DNA of 32,553 bases from an uncultured Peptostreptococcaceae bacterium (GTDB taxonomy: Bacteria > Bacillota > Clostridia > Peptostreptococcales > Anaerovoracaceae): contig CATJIF010000065.1 in NCBI GenBank assembly GCA_949740445.1, positions 1-32,553 of the forward strand, given 5' to 3'. Position numbers and translations under genes: made by a program. Positions 8,210 to 14,840 of this stretch are shown here, piece by piece. Every line of letters starts with the position of its first letter. The stretch's first letter is position 1. The notes under the pieces are model-generated. The model saw nothing but the letters and a program-made list of their open reading frames with translations. It did no database searches and was not told the DNA's origin.

Positions 8210-9469
8210 CTATTTGTTTCTCTTGTGACGCAGCAGATCCTGCGGTTCCATAGCCAGTCTCTGGCCTCTCAGCAGACCCTCTACGCCTTCGTACTCGTAG
8301 TGCTTCTTGCCGGTGCAGTAATCGCAGGTGCACTCTAACTTCGGCAGGTCGGTGGGCTCGGTGTAGGTTGTGATAACACCTTCGTAGTTTCTCAGAACTA
8401 CCTTGTCCGGCGACTGAGAAATTACGTACTGCGGCATAACCGGAGTCTTTCCGCCGCCTCCCGGTGCATCCACTACGAAGGTCGGAACTGCATATCCGGA
8501 TGTATGTCCGCGCAGTCCTTCGATGATTTCGATACCCTTGGATACCGGTGTTCTGAAGTGCTCGATTCCTAAGGACAGGTCGCACTGATAGATGTAGTAC
8601 GGTCTTACTCTGTTCTTAACCAGAACGTGTACCAGCTCTCTCATAATGTGCGGACAGTCGTTTACGCCTCTCAGCAGTACGGACTGATTTCCTAAAGGAA
8701 TACCGGCATCTGCCATCTTAGCTACGGCAGCAGCGGCTTCCGGAGTCATTTCTTTCTTGTGGTTGAAGTGGGTATTCAGCCATACCGGATGATACTTCTT
8801 CAGCATGTTGACCAGCTCATCCGTAATGCGCATCGGCATAACGACCGGTGTTCTCGAACCGATACGAACGATTTCCACGTGGGGAATCTCGCGCAGCTTC
8901 TTGAAGATGTACTCTAAAACATCGGTTTCTACCAGCAGAGCATCGCCGCCGGACAGCAGTACGTCTCTGACAACCGGAGTCTTTCTGATGTATTCGATGC
9001 ACTTGTCGATATCTTCCATGGATCTTGCGCCGTCGGTTTCGCCGGCCAGTCTTCTTCTGGTGCAGTGTCTGCAATACATGGAGCACTGGTCGGTGATCAG
9101 GAACAGAACTCTATCAGGATATCTGTGAGTAAGTCCGGGGGCCGGAGAGTCTTCGTCCTCGTGCAGCGGGTCTAACATGTCCGCATCGCTTCTGTGGTTT
9201 TCCGCAGAAACGGGAACTGCCTGCATTCTGACCGGACATCTGGGATCGTCGGGGTCCATCAGAGAAGCATAGTAGGGAGTGATGCCCAGACGGAAGTTCT
9301 TTGTAACGGATGTGATATCCTCTTCCTCCTGCGGCGTCAGGTTGATTACCTTCTTCAGCTGTTCCACTGTGGTAATTCTGTTTTCTACCTGCCAGTGCCA
9401 GTCGTTCCACTGCTCGTCGGTAACGTCCTTCCAGAGCTCGATGTCTCTGAAGTTTCTTCTTTCAGCCAT
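8210..9469 (-). CDS. kamA: L-lysine 2,3-aminomutase
   Basis: A radical SAM/PLP enzyme that converts L-lysine to L-beta-lysine, the first step of the pathway (419 aa from this start). The cluster motif CSMYCRHC gives C129, C133 and C136. The PLP lysine is K341 in PGGGGKTP, and the C-terminal CTCDYC segment supplies cysteines matching the zinc site of the Clostridium enzyme. Sequence similarity to the C. subterminale protein is obvious along the whole length. The second in-frame ATG (9469) is preferred because AAAGGAG is 8 nt upstream; the ATG at 9475 would be only 2 nt from it. It follows kdd after a hairpin-containing gap. Confidence 0.97.
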   Translation of the reverse strand: MAERRNFRDIELWKDVTDEQWNDWHWQVENRITTVEQLKKVINLTPQEEEDITSVTKNFRLGITPYYASLMDPDDPRCPVRMQAVPVSAENHRSDADMLDPLHEDEDSPAPGLTHRYPDRVLFLITDQCSMYCRHCTRRRLAGETDGARSMEDIDKCIEYIRKTPVVRDVLLSGGDALLVETDVLEYIFKKLREIPHVEIVRIGSRTPVVMPMRITDELVNMLKKYHPVWLNTHFNHKKEMTPEAAAAVAKMADAGIPLGNQSVLLRGVNDCPHIMRELVHVLVKNRVRPYYIYQCDLSLGIEHFRTPVSKGIEIIEGLRGHTSGYAVPTFVVDAPGGGGKTPVMPQYVISQSPDKVVLRNYEGVITTYTEPTDLPKLECTCDYCTGKKHYEYEGVEGLLRGQRLAMEPQDLLRHKRNK

Positions 9470-9490
9470 TTTCATGTCTCCTTTAATTTA

Positions 9491-9542
9491 CATATACATG
9501 TCATATACATTGTGGCCGGCAGGGGAAACCCCCGCTGCCGGC
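9491..9542 (-). other. Intercistronic hairpin and short repeat between kdd and kamA
   Basis: A strong stem (GCCGGCA at 9515-9521 with TGCCGGC at 9536-9542, extended by G4/C4) lies between the kdd stop and kamA. Beside it ATGTATATG occurs twice (9491-9499 and 9502-9510). No T-run follows on the minus strand, so read-through with RNA processing or stabilisation is more likely than termination. Confidence 0.6.
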
Positions 9543-9567
9543 TCATAGATGTGGATCGTTTCGAAAA

Positions 9568-10635
9568 TTAAGCAAACAGCTCAGTGAATACCTTTCTCAG
9601 GCCTTCGCTCTCTCTCATTTCCTGCAATGCGATGGCAGCATGGCCCTTGCAGTAGCCGTTGCCTACGATCATGTTGACGTCCTTACCTACGCCCTCAGCG
9701 CCCAGAGCTGCCTTTACGAAATTGGTAGCCATGGAGAAGAAGTATACGGTACCGTCGTCCTTAGTAGACAGGATGGAAGCCATTTCAGTGTTTTCGATGG
9801 ATACGCAGTTGATGGTAACGTCAGCCAGCTTGTTGTTTGTGGCTTCCATAACTTTGTTGTAAACTTCAACAGCGTTGGTAGCATCCGCTACGATTACCTG
9901 GTCAGCCAGCTTCAGATCTTCGGCTCTCTTTGCAGACTTGGGAGATCCTGCAATGCAGATAACCTTACCGGTAACGCCAGCTCTCTTCTTTGCCTCGTAC
10001 AGGCAGAGCATACCGGACTTTCCGCCACCGCCGATAACGACTACGGTGTCGCCGGACTGAACCAGTTTTGCGGTCTGCGCAGGAGCACCAGCTACGTCCA
10101 GTACGGACAGAGCCAGGTTTTCCGGCATATCGTCGGGGATAACGGCATAGATTCCGCTCTGGAACAGAATCGCATGGCCCTTGATGTCAACCTGGTCGAT
10201 AGCGGGTCTCATAGCGATGATTTCGTCGATAACCAGCGGAGTCAGGGACAGGGAAACCAGCGTAGCGATCTTATCGCCAACCTTCAGGTCGCCAACATAG
10301 TTGTCGCCGATCTTTTCTACAGTACCGATCAGCATGCCGCCGGAACCGGTCCAGGGGTTCTTGTGCTTGCCGGCCTTGGCTACGATGCCCAGCATGGTTT
10401 CCTTGATCTTGTTCATGTCTTCTTCAGACTCGATCTCGGCGGGCTTCTTGCCGTCGCAGGCTCTTCTTACGATTTCCGTAAAGGAAGCGGAGTCAACGTT
10501 CAGCGTCTGAACATTGATCAGAACCTCGTTGTCGTAGATTTCCATGTTATTGTCGATTACGTCCGCAGGCTGCGGTAAAACTCCCTTCGGCTCGATAACG
10601 CGGTGAGTTCCGTAGGGGCATCCTTTTTTCTGCAT
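9568..10635 (-). CDS. kdd: L-erythro-3,5-diaminohexanoate dehydrogenase
   Basis: An NAD(P)-dependent oxidative deaminase that turns 3,5-diaminohexanoate into 3-keto-5-aminohexanoate and ammonia (355 aa). The start region KKGCPYGTHRVIEPKGVLP and a glycine-rich nucleotide loop, GGGGKSG at residues 202-208 after a hydrophobic beta strand, are typical of the family. The ATG at 10635 is chosen over 10644 because AAGGAGG is 9 nt upstream of it and directly abuts the other. It is the first gene of the lysine operon, with a near-consensus sigma-54 promoter about 195 nt upstream. The gene upstream encodes a regulator whose first 335 residues are a divergent copy of this protein. Confidence 0.95.
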   Translation of the reverse strand: MQKKGCPYGTHRVIEPKGVLPQPADVIDNNMEIYDNEVLINVQTLNVDSASFTEIVRRACDGKKPAEIESEEDMNKIKETMLGIVAKAGKHKNPWTGSGGMLIGTVEKIGDNYVGDLKVGDKIATLVSLSLTPLVIDEIIAMRPAIDQVDIKGHAILFQSGIYAVIPDDMPENLALSVLDVAGAPAQTAKLVQSGDTVVVIGGGGKSGMLCLYEAKKRAGVTGKVICIAGSPKSAKRAEDLKLADQVIVADATNAVEVYNKVMEATNNKLADVTINCVSIENTEMASILSTKDDGTVYFFSMATNFVKAALGAEGVGKDVNMIVGNGYCKGHAAIALQEMRESEGLRKVFTELFA

Positions 10636-10828
10636 GTGATTCATCCTCCTTAAAAAGATTCATTCAATAACGTATACGGATTTGAAAGTGCAACGCATTT
10701 TGCTCTGCCAGTTGGCTGTCTGCTTTTACTGCATGTTAAAACGCGCAAAGCAGGATGCTCTGGCAAAACCTGCGCATATTGAAATTTGCAAAAGCAAATT
10801 CATGCGATCTGCTGCTGACATTTATATG

Positions 10829-10844
10829 AGCAAATTACATGCCA
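10829..10844 (-). promoter_or_regulatory. Sigma-54 (-24/-12) promoter of the kdd-kam operon
   Basis: On the minus strand the sequence is TGGCATGTAATTTGCT. It matches TGGCACGN4TTGCW at all but one defined position, with the required 10 nt between the GG and GC dinucleotides. It is the only such element I find in the kdd upstream region and points at kdd. The expected start site is near 10818, giving a long leader. Confidence 0.8.
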
Positions 10845-11000
10845 AAACAAGAAGGACAGTTACACTTTCGGCTTCCTTACTTATAATCATTAAATTTTCC
10901 TGTTTTATTTTAAATTTAACGTTATTTTTTTGTCAAAGATGCCTCTTGATCCGTACTGCTCCATCAAAACGTCTGCTTTTCCACTGTTTTTTCCTCTTTT

Positions 11001-11051
11001 CGAACCGATTTTAATTCAATCAGCCGAAAATCCCGAACCGTTTTCGGTTCG
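11001..11051. promoter_or_regulatory. Candidate activator-binding sites (UAS)
   Basis: A perfect palindrome CGAACCGTTTTCGGTTCG (11034-11051), with a further half-site CGAACCGATT at 11001-11010, 33 nt away. They lie about 190-225 nt upstream of the expected sigma-54 start site, a usual distance for enhancer sites. The same half-site (GAACCGAT) forms a palindrome in the kal/activator intergenic region. The palindrome is also a possible weak terminator of the activator gene (G3ATTTT follows on the minus strand), so the assignment is inferred. Confidence 0.5.
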
Positions 11052-11096
11052 TATTTTTTATTCGTATTTCTCGCTATATTTTTAAAAGATTCGCAT

Positions 11097-13208
11097 TTAA
11101 TATTCGTCTTTTTTGCGCTGTTCGGCTATGCTGATCCCATACTTTTTTTTCTTTCTCACCAGCTGTGTCTGGCTGATGCCTACCGCCTTTGCTGCTTTTC
11201 GCGTCGAGGTAAATTTAGAACAGGCATATTCAATGATCTTCCGCTCAAAATTGTCTACCATGTCCTGTAGCGTCACCTGCGAGCCCGCCGCGGCCCGTTC
11301 TACCATTCCTTCGAAATCCGTATCCACGCCCATCATCACATCGGCGTGCAGCTGATTCATCACATCGAAAATATTGATTGTCTCGCCTTCGCTGTTAATC
11401 ATCAACCTCTGCACTGTATTTTCCAGCTCGCGGATATTTCCCGGCCAGTCGCACTCTTCCATATAGGCGATAGCCTCTTTTGTAATGGAGCAGGCTGTTC
11501 CAAATTTGTCGTTGTATTTCCGTAAAAAATGACGCACCAGCTCGGGGATTTCTGTCCGCCGCTGATTTAAGTTGGGGACGCGGATGGGAAATACATTCAG
11601 CCGATAATATAAATCCTGTCGAAATTCCTTGTTTTCCACCATCTCCATCAGGTTGCGGTTGGTGGCCGACAGAATGCGCACATTGCACTTCACCGGCTTT
11701 GTTCCGCCCACGCGGTAAAACTCTCCATCCTGGATTACGCGCAGAAGCTTTGCCTGCATATCCAAAGGCAGCTCCCCCACCTCGTCCAAAAAGATGATTC
11801 CGTTATCCGCTACTTCGAAATAGCCTTTTTTTCCACCGGTATTTGCCCCGGTAAACGCTCCCTTTTCGTAGCCGAACAGTTCGGATTCGATGAGTTTTTC
11901 CGAAATGGATGCGCAATTGATCTTTACATAGGGCTGCATATTGCGTCCGCTGTTTTTTTGGATAATCGACGCTACCTTTTCTTTGCCGACCCCTGTATCT
12001 CCGGTAATCAGTACATTGCAGTCGTATTTTGCCACCGATAAGATTTCTTCCAGAACGCGGCTCATCGCCTTGCTGTTGCAGATAAAATCCTCTACCACGC
12101 TGCTCTGTTGCATCTCCTGTTGCAGGTTTTTCCTGTTTTTCCGCAGGGAATAGGCAATGTTATCTTCGATGGTGTAAACGGATTCGGCCTTGGCATCTTT
12201 TACATAAGGATAAATACTGCGCAAAACCTCGATATCGAAATCCGCATACTGCTCGTCAAAGCCGTCGGCGCATTTGATTTCAATGCGCCTGGAAATCGCT
12301 TCTGTAATATAAAGCGCAATGTTGTAATTATTGACCATATTGGCAAAGTAAACGATGCCGCCAGGCTTTGTCGACAGAATGTTAATGGTTTCGGCTCCCG
12401 AAAGATCAGCGCAGTTGATGCTCAGGTCAAACAACCCTACATTGAGCTTTTCCAAACATTCCACCGGTTTTAGAATGTTGACATAGTGCACCGCTGTAAA
12501 GGTCCGCTCCATCAGGTCTCTCATTTCTTTGGTCTGAATGCCGATGTCCGTATTGCGGTCGAACAGGCACACAACCTCAGCATCCGGCGCTGATTTGCGG
12601 ATGGCACATCCGAAGAGCAGGTTGGTGAGAAGGCCGTTTCCTACGACCAAACAACGCTTCTTGCCCCGGGCGCTTTTATAGGCAGAATACAGCGTACCGG
12701 ACTCGTCCAGCGCATACAAAAGCAAGTCGATGGGCAAATCCTCCGGCTTGGGAATCAGCGGAAAATCCTCGAAAAGGATGGCATACCCTTCCACGTCGAT
12801 CTGGGAATACGCCATATCTACCGCCGTAATGCGGTGCAGACACAGGGGAATGTTCGCCAGCGATACGTTGCAGATCAGCTGATCGCCTACCGCAAGTCCC
12901 CGCGGATTGTGAAAGCAACTGCCGATTTCCTCCACCGTGCCGAACATAACGCCACCTGTATCCGTTACGGGATTGTGCAGCTTTCCGCGCTTCCATACGA
13001 TATCTAAAATTCTCTCTTTAATTTTCTCTACATTATTGTTTGTCTCTACACAAATCTGGCGAAAATTCGTTCCCTCAATGTGAATTTTATGGACGGAAAT
13101 CCGCATCTCGTCCGGGGCGATTTCCCGGGAATTATCCAACCGCCAGGCAGAAGTCGGCAGCACGTATTTCGGCTCTACTACCCGCCGGACTCCGTAGCTT
13201 TCAAACAT
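11097..13208 (-). CDS. Sigma-54 activator with an N-terminal Kdd-like (pseudoenzyme) sensor domain
   Basis: A 703-residue bacterial enhancer-binding protein. Residues 1-335 align end to end with Kdd: YGVRRVVEPKYVLP at 5-18, a KLHNPVTDTGG block at 76-86, and an INILSTKPGGIVYF block at 275-288. The dinucleotide loop GGGGKSG of Kdd is replaced by GNGLLTN (190-196), so catalysis is probably lost while a ligand pocket may remain. Then come an AAA+ domain (about 375-615) with Walker A GDTGVGKE (403-410), the sigma-54 contact motif GAFTGA (450-455) and Walker B FLDE (473-476), and a C-terminal Fis/TyrR-type helix-turn-helix (about 669-690). The start is the ATG at 13208 (GGGGTG 6 nt upstream); 13211 or GTG 13217 are possible. 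It lies between kdd and kal, each with a sigma-54 promoter; the ligand is inferred. Confidence 0.92.
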   Translation of the reverse strand: MFESYGVRRVVEPKYVLPTSAWRLDNSREIAPDEMRISVHKIHIEGTNFRQICVETNNNVEKIKERILDIVWKRGKLHNPVTDTGGVMFGTVEEIGSCFHNPRGLAVGDQLICNVSLANIPLCLHRITAVDMAYSQIDVEGYAILFEDFPLIPKPEDLPIDLLLYALDESGTLYSAYKSARGKKRCLVVGNGLLTNLLFGCAIRKSAPDAEVVCLFDRNTDIGIQTKEMRDLMERTFTAVHYVNILKPVECLEKLNVGLFDLSINCADLSGAETINILSTKPGGIVYFANMVNNYNIALYITEAISRRIEIKCADGFDEQYADFDIEVLRSIYPYVKDAKAESVYTIEDNIAYSLRKNRKNLQQEMQQSSVVEDFICNSKAMSRVLEEILSVAKYDCNVLITGDTGVGKEKVASIIQKNSGRNMQPYVKINCASISEKLIESELFGYEKGAFTGANTGGKKGYFEVADNGIIFLDEVGELPLDMQAKLLRVIQDGEFYRVGGTKPVKCNVRILSATNRNLMEMVENKEFRQDLYYRLNVFPIRVPNLNQRRTEIPELVRHFLRKYNDKFGTACSITKEAIAYMEECDWPGNIRELENTVQRLMINSEGETINIFDVMNQLHADVMMGVDTDFEGMVERAAAGSQVTLQDMVDNFERKIIEYACSKFTSTRKAAKAVGISQTQLVRKKKKYGISIAEQRKKDEY

Positions 13209-13311
13209 CATATGCACCCCGCTTTATCGTTCGTGTTTTTAAGAATGTTTCTTTTTTCCTTCTTTATTTGCCATACTGTTCCATCTGATAAAACAGAATA
13301 TTTCGCATTCA

Positions 13312-13330
13312 AACCGATTCGAAATCGGTT
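13312..13330. promoter_or_regulatory. Palindromic candidate operator/UAS upstream of kal
   Basis: Perfect inverted repeat AACCGATTCGAAATCGGTT: 8-bp arms with a 3-nt centre. The arms share the GAACCGAT half-site with the sites upstream of kdd. It is centred about 67 nt before the expected kal start site, which is close for a sigma-54 enhancer site but workable, and it could also control the divergent activator gene. Confidence 0.5.
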
Positions 13331-13361
13331 CACTATTGAGGATAATCTTAGAATATACCAT

Positions 13362-13377
13362 TGGCATGGATTTTGCA
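13362..13377 (+). promoter_or_regulatory. Sigma-54 (-24/-12) promoter of kal
   Basis: TGGCATGGATTTTGCA matches TGGCACGN4TTGCW at all but one defined position, with 10 nt between GG and GC. It shares the same variant base (TGGCATG) with the kdd promoter. The expected start is near 13388, some 44 nt before the kal ATG. Confidence 0.82.
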
Positions 13378-13431
13378 ACTTATTTTTAATATCATCGACA
13401 ATTATTTGCGCAACAGCAAAGGAGAATTACT

Positions 13432-13824
13432 ATGGAAAAGAAAATCACCTCTACCATTCGTTTAAGAATGTCCCACAAAGATGCTCATTATGGCGGAAGC
13501 CTGGTTGACGGCGCTCACATGGTACACCTGTTCGGCGACGTTGCTACCGAACTGTTAATCATTGCTGACGGCGACGAAGGCCTGTTCCTGAGATATGACG
13601 AAGTAGAATTCCTGGCTCCCACCTATGCCGGCGACTACATCGAAGCCTACGGCGAAATTACCAAGATGGGCAACACGTCCAGAACGATGGAATTCGTTGC
13701 TAAGAAAGTGGTTGCTGCAAGACCTGACATCAGCCCCAGCGCTGCAGACTTCTTAGAAGAGCCCATCATCGTATGCAGAGCCAAGGGCGTTTGCGTAACT
13801 CCCAAGGATTCTCAGAGAAAGTAG
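13432..13824 (+). CDS. kal: 3-aminobutyryl-CoA ammonia-lyase
   Basis: A 130-residue hot-dog-fold enzyme that eliminates ammonia from 3-aminobutyryl-CoA to give crotonyl-CoA. The sequence matches the small Kal family of lysine fermenters: the N-terminal block [21 protein letters not shown] (about residues 7-27), a GDVATEL segment near 36-42, and a [12 protein letters not shown] segment in the second half. AAAGGAG is 7 nt upstream of the ATG. It is a single-gene unit with its own sigma-54 promoter and a strong terminator, divergent from the activator. Pathway neighbours kdd and kam lie beyond the activator on the other strand. Confidence 0.93.
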   Translation: MEKKITSTIRLRMSHKDAHYGGSLVDGAHMVHLFGDVATELLIIADGDEGLFLRYDEVEFLAPTYAGDYIEAYGEITKMGNTSRTMEFVAKKVVAARPDISPSAADFLEEPIIVCRAKGVCVTPKDSQRK

Positions 13825-13881
13825 CCTTTTCCCTGAACTTGAATTTGAGTACAAGCAAAAAAACATATACATACACTCATA

Positions 13882-13921
13882 CCACATGCGCCTCTCAATC
13901 CGGGAGGCGTTTGTGGTTTTT
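13882..13921 (+). terminator. Terminator after kal
   Basis: Stem made of CCACA/TGTGG (13882-13886 with 13912-13916) and CGCCTC/GAGGCG (13889-13894 with 13904-13909), separated by a 2-nt internal loop and followed by five Ts. It lies about 58 nt after the kal stop. Confidence 0.8.
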
Positions 13922-13995
13922 GCCGGTATCCCAAAAGGACAAGGAAATCACCACACCGACAGGCTCCAAAACGGTTTCAGGCGCAAAGTCCAGCC

Positions 13996-14024
13996 TTGCC
14001 CAGCCTCTCAAACAGGAGTATAAT
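13996..14024 (+). promoter_or_regulatory. Sigma-A promoter of the pseudouridine synthase gene
   Basis: TTGCCC (13996-14001) and a perfect TATAAT (14019-14024) are separated by 17 nt and lie about 40 nt before the start codon of the pseudouridine synthase gene. Confidence 0.65.
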
Positions 14025-14062
14025 ATCTATAGCGATACTGTCGTGAGAAAGGATCAAATTGT

Positions 14063-14767
14063 ATGAGATTAAATAAGTATATTGCGCAATCCGGGATTGC
14101 TTCCCGCCGGAAGGCCGACGAGCTGACGCTTTCCGGTGCCGTAACGATCAATGGCCTCGTTATGGACCAGCCTGGTTACGATGTTCAAGACGGCGATGTT
14201 GTTTCTGTCAATGGCGTCGTTATCCGCTCTGAGAAGAAAATGGTCTATCTCATCCTTAACAAACCGAAGGGCTTTGTTACTACGGTCAGCGACGACCAGG
14301 GACGCCCGACGGTTATGGACCTTGTTTCTGATATCGAAGAGCGCATTTATCCCATCGGGCGGCTGGACTGCAATACCACGGGAATGCTGCTTTTAACAAA
14401 CGACGGCGATCTGGCCTACCGGCTGACCCATCCGAAACACCACATCTACAAAACCTATCGCGCCCGCGTCAGCGGCATCCTCTCGTCGGAACGGGCAAAC
14501 CGGCTGCGTCGTGGTATAGATATCGGAGGTTTTGTTACCTCCCGCTCCAACGTGGAAATCCTCAAGCACGGCGATCACTCCACCATTGTGGAAATCCAAA
14601 TTTACGAGGGAAAAAATCGTCAGGTGCGCAAGATGTTTGCCGCTGTCGGAAATAAAGTGATCGACCTGGAGCGCATCGCCATCGGCGAGCTTCGTCTGGG
14701 CCATCTAAAAAGCGGACATTACCGCAAGCTGACACCCAGAGAGATCGAATATCTGAAGCGCTGCTGA
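14063..14767 (+). CDS. rluB: RsuA/RluB-family ribosomal pseudouridine synthase
   Basis: A 234-residue enzyme that isomerises uridine to pseudouridine in rRNA. An N-terminal S4 RNA-binding domain (residues 1-60; MRLNKYIAQSGIASRRKADE) is followed by the synthase domain with the catalytic aspartate in PIGRLDCNTTGMLLLTNDG and the late EGKNRQVRKMF motif. Length and domains fit the RluB/RsuA group. The exact target base cannot be read from the sequence, so the symbol is the usual Firmicutes assignment rather than proof. An AAAGGA site lies about 10 nt upstream of the ATG. Confidence 0.9.
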   Translation: MRLNKYIAQSGIASRRKADELTLSGAVTINGLVMDQPGYDVQDGDVVSVNGVVIRSEKKMVYLILNKPKGFVTTVSDDQGRPTVMDLVSDIEERIYPIGRLDCNTTGMLLLTNDGDLAYRLTHPKHHIYKTYRARVSGILSSERANRLRRGIDIGGFVTSRSNVEILKHGDHSTIVEIQIYEGKNRQVRKMFAAVGNKVIDLERIAIGELRLGHLKSGHYRKLTPREIEYLKRC

Positions 14768-14790
14768 TAAAGCAGCGCTTCTTCTTTACC
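14755..14790 (+). terminator. Terminator overlapping the rluB stop codon
   Basis: Perfect 11-bp inverted repeat (14755-14765 with 14771-14781) with a 5-nt loop, followed by TTCTTT. The left arm includes the last codons of the gene. Confidence 0.75.
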
Positions 14791-14840
14791 TCAATCCTTT
14801 GCACTGCGCACCCGTAAAGCGCTGATTTTTCCCATGCGCT

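Larger units (their letters stand above)
10645..11096 (-). other. 450-nt regulatory region upstream of kdd
   Basis: Gene-free. From the activator side it holds a palindrome at 11034-11051, a half-site at 11001-11010, an AT-rich stretch (about 10880-10945) that could bend, a -24/-12 element at 10829-10844, and a roughly 180-nt leader before kdd. Short open frames on either strand here lack ribosome binding sites and look like noise. Confidence 0.7.
13209..13431. other. Divergent regulatory region between the activator gene and kal
   Basis: Contains a palindrome and a rightward sigma-54 promoter, listed separately. On the minus strand, TATTCT (13295-13300) lies 17 nt from a poor -35 (TTCGAA, 13318-13323) that is the centre of the palindrome. 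If this is the activator's own promoter, binding there would repress it; the -35 match is weak and I hold this lightly. Confidence 0.45.

Noticed and set aside
9640-10578. Long plus-strand open frame (312 codons) opposite kdd
   Set aside because: Antisense shadow of a clearly coding gene; no ribosome binding site and no recognisable protein. The same applies to the 335-codon frame at 17218-18225 opposite the VWA gene and to those opposite kamD and kamE.
10695-10710. A second -24/-12-like match closer to kdd
   Set aside because: TGGCAGA and TGC are present but the GG-GC distance is 11 nt instead of 10, which normally abolishes sigma-54 binding.
10770-10785. Plus-strand -24/-12-like TGGCAAAACCTGCGCA
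   Set aside because: Spacing is right but the -12 half is poor and it points into the activator's 3' end with no gene to serve.
10682-11014. 110-codon plus-strand frame upstream of kdd
   Set aside because: It covers the sigma-54 promoter and AT-rich region, has no ribosome binding site, and its translation looks random.
13773-14066. 97-codon plus-strand frame after kal
   Set aside because: It starts inside kal in another frame and runs through the kal terminator and the next promoter; not a plausible gene.
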